15,729 nucleotides of DNA from Thermoplasmatota archaeon (GTDB taxonomy: Archaea; Thermoplasmatota; E2; DHVEG-1). The notes under the pieces were generated by a model that saw only the letters and a list, made by a program, of their open reading frames with translations, had not been told where the DNA came from and ran no database searches. The DNA is taken from the NCBI GenBank assembly GCA_018334795.1, contig JAGXLH010000029.1:1-15729 (forward strand). Reading direction: 5' to 3'. Both the position numbers and the translations under genes were made by a program. This document shows positions 14,029-15,729 of the stretch, in pieces (position 1 is the first letter of the stretch; every line of letters begins with the position of its first letter).

Positions 14029-14346
14029 ATGCCAGTGGATTCCATTCAATTAATCAAAAAAGCAGAAAAGGATGCAAAAAAAATAATTGATGAAGCTGAA
14101 CAGGATGCCGAATCTATTGTTTCTTCAGCAAAAAAACAAATTTCAACCATACAACAAAAGCATACTGACAACGCCAAAGAAGAAGTCGAAATGATGATTA
14201 AGAATGCTGAAAAAGAAGCGAAAAAAGAAATCAAAGACATTGAAAAAAAATCAGAACAACACATTGAAGAAATCACGAGTCAAGCATCAAAAAAAATAGA
14301 TGAAGCAGTATCACTGATCATCAAAGAACTCTCCCAGGGGGAATAA
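14029..14346 (+). CDS. ahaH: A/V-type ATP synthase subunit H
   Basis: Subunit H (also called G) of the archaeal A-type ATP synthase, a peripheral-stalk coiled coil that pairs with subunit E and links the catalytic head to the membrane. The 105-aa product is almost entirely a charged helix rich in Ala, Lys and Glu, opening with IQLIKKAEKDAKKIIDEAEQ, the typical right-handed coiled-coil pattern of this subunit. It has no membrane segment or signal peptide. ATG 14029 starts 51 nt after the aIF5B stop, behind a TATA-like box that suggests its own promoter. The gene for subunit I starts 22 nt downstream. H-I first is the standard order of the euryarchaeal aha operon, so the remaining subunits (K, E, C, F, A, B, D) are expected beyond the window. 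Confidence 0.88.
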   Translation: MPVDSIQLIKKAEKDAKKIIDEAEQDAESIVSSAKKQISTIQQKHTDNAKEEVEMMIKNAEKEAKKEIKDIEKKSEQHIEEITSQASKKIDEAVSLIIKELSQGE

Positions 14347-14368
14347 GGTTATTCTTTTACCGGCCCGA

Positions 14369-15729
14369 ATGAGAAAAGTAACTTGTATCATTCATCAACA
14401 CTATTTAGATGATGTAATACAATCCCTTCATGAAAACGGGCTCATGCAAATCATCGATATTTCAAGAAATGAATCAAAAACCCATCAACTCAACCCAGGA
14501 AAATCAGATGAAGAAACAACTCTTTTATCAGAATATGAAAATAGATTAACTACACTTATAACCATTTTAAACAACCATAAACAAAAAAAAACTGGTCTCA
14601 AAGCAATGCTTAAACCAGATATTTTTGAAAAACAAACCGTGGAACAAACAAGTCTAGAAGAACTCTATTCCTACACAGAAAGTGTGATCGGACCAATTGA
14701 ATCAATCATTCGCACATCCCAACAAGAATACGATCAAATCACTGAAAAAATAGACCAGCTCAAAGAACATCAAAAACAAACCAGTTGGTTTACCGCTTTT
14801 CAATTTTCACTAGATGATCTGGGTAGATCAGAATATCTTATAATCAAAGCCGGAAAAACAAGTACTCTTCCAGCATTACAAAAAGCAATCGAAGAAGAAA
14901 AATACCTTACTCTATACTCACAACCATTAGTCAAAGGAAAAAACCCAGAATGGTCAGTACTCCTTGTTGGTCACATTACACAAATGAAAACAGTAGAACG
15001 ATTAACCGCTGAACACCTTCAAGAAGTCACCCTTCCCAAACTATCACTTACGCCAAAAGAAGCACAAAAACAATTACAACAGCAAATTAAACAAGCACAA
15101 CAAAAGAAACAAAAAATCCATTCATCACTCCAAGAGTTAGCAAACCATCATCTCTCACAACTTTTTTCCACTCGTGAACAAATACAATTAGAACACATTC
15201 AAAAACAAGTTCCATCACAGCTTGCAACAACTGAACAAACCATTCTTATACAAGGATGGGTTCTTGCATCAAACAATGAAAAATTACAATCACAACTTAA
15301 TCAAATCACTAATGATCATATCATATTTGAATCAAAAAAACCGAGTACAAATCCAGATAATCCACCAACCCATTTAGACACACCCCCATGGGCTGAATCC
15401 TTCAAAACATTACTTAGCTTATTTGCTATTCCAAAGTATAATGAACTTAATCCAACCATCATGATGGGGATCTTTTTTATTATCTTCTTTGGAATCATGC
15501 TTGGAGATGCAGGATACGGTCTTATTATTCTACTTTTATCCCTGTTTGCTTATCTTAAATTTGGTAACATGAGTCCAATGATAAAAAACTGGGGTTTCAT
15601 GGGTATATGCCTTGGCCTTGTTACCACGCTCGTTGGATTTCTCACCTATAGTATCTTTGGAAACCTCATTCACCTCATCATCCAAGGTGAAAGTACTCAA
15701 CTCATGTATCAATTCAGCGTATTATCCCT
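14369..15729 (+). CDS. ahaI: A/V-type ATP synthase subunit I (3' end outside the window)
   Basis: Subunit I (equivalent to V-ATPase subunit a) forms the membrane half-channels for H+ or Na+ and anchors the peripheral stalk. About 453 of the expected 620-700 codons are inside the window with no stop. The N-terminal cytoplasmic part (1 to about 360) starts MRKVTCIIHQHYLDDVIQSL and contains two long helical hairpins rich in Gln, Lys and Glu. The membrane part begins with PKYNELNPTIMMGIFFIIFF and carries the conserved GDAGYG (379-384), followed by a second hydrophobic segment at about 412-435. The catalytic-channel arginine lies in the missing C-terminal part. ATG 14369 is 22 nt after ahaH; no strong ribosome-binding site is seen, with AAGG at 14345-14348 rather far away. 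Translation probably depends on the ahaH transcript. Confidence 0.92.
   Translation, partial: MRKVTCIIHQHYLDDVIQSLHENGLMQIIDISRNESKTHQLNPGKSDEETTLLSEYENRLTTLITILNNHKQKKTGLKAMLKPDIFEKQTVEQTSLEELYSYTESVIGPIESIIRTSQQEYDQITEKIDQLKEHQKQTSWFTAFQFSLDDLGRSEYLIIKAGKTSTLPALQKAIEEEKYLTLYSQPLVKGKNPEWSVLLVGHITQMKTVERLTAEHLQEVTLPKLSLTPKEAQKQLQQQIKQAQQKKQKIHSSLQELANHHLSQLFSTREQIQLEHIQKQVPSQLATTEQTILIQGWVLASNNEKLQSQLNQITNDHIIFESKKPSTNPDNPPTHLDTPPWAESFKTLLSLFAIPKYNELNPTIMMGIFFIIFFGIMLGDAGYGLIILLLSLFAYLKFGNMSPMIKNWGFMGICLGLVTTLVGFLTYSIFGNLIHLIIQGESTQLMYQFSVLS

Noticed and set aside
1..15729. CRISPR array, insertion sequence, prophage or attachment site
   Set aside because: No regularly spaced direct repeats, transposase or integrase motifs, or terminal repeats were seen; the gene content is mainly core cellular functions.

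Overview
The window comes from a low-GC, lysine-rich archaeon with euryarchaeal gene content. The archaeal assignment rests on a 585-aa aIF5B-type initiation factor, the start of an A/V-type ATP synthase operon (subunits H and I), an RPA-like single-stranded-DNA-binding protein beside SMC-ScpA-ScpB, MtrA and MtrH homologues, a core (MesA-type) methionine synthase, and TATA boxes placed about 26 nt before start codons with no leader. I cannot name the lineage. Methanogenesis is not shown, because only the soluble MtrA/MtrH pair is present here and no membrane Mtr subunits are seen.

Layout: 1-676 is a DUF554 membrane protein missing only its first bases. 774-848 is a doubtful 24-codon ORF ending in a palindrome. 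884-2275 (minus) holds an LDH2/malate-sulfolactate dehydrogenase family enzyme and a 68-aa protein of unknown function. 2276-3006 is a long AT-rich divergent intergenic region with a G-rich inverted-repeat element, a possible 38-aa basic ORF and the smc promoter. 3007-8062 is the smc-scpA-scpB condensin operon, with a replication protein A homologue following at 8137-8943. 9065-11778 (minus) is a tightly overlapped four-gene operon: soluble mtrA, mtrH, core metE and a DUF4346 protein. 11779-12219 is an unusually structured regulatory region with a 47-aa small gene. 12220-13977 is aIF5B. 14029 to the end is ahaH and the 5' part of ahaI.

The most interesting unit is the mtrA-mtrH-metE-DUF4346 operon. 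Family knowledge suggests MtrH takes a methyl group from a methyl-tetrahydropterin, MtrA carries it on a corrinoid, and the zinc-dependent core MetE passes it to homocysteine. That would make a self-contained, soluble, corrinoid-shuttle methionine synthase built from methanogenesis-type parts. The small DUF4346 protein would be a further component of unknown role. The operon leader carries a 13-bp-arm stem-loop, an odd palindrome and a duplicated RBS-like leader ending in a start-stop codon pair.

The condensin operon and RPA serve chromosome maintenance. aIF5B and the ATP synthase genes at the right edge appear to be read from leaderless or near-leaderless promoters.
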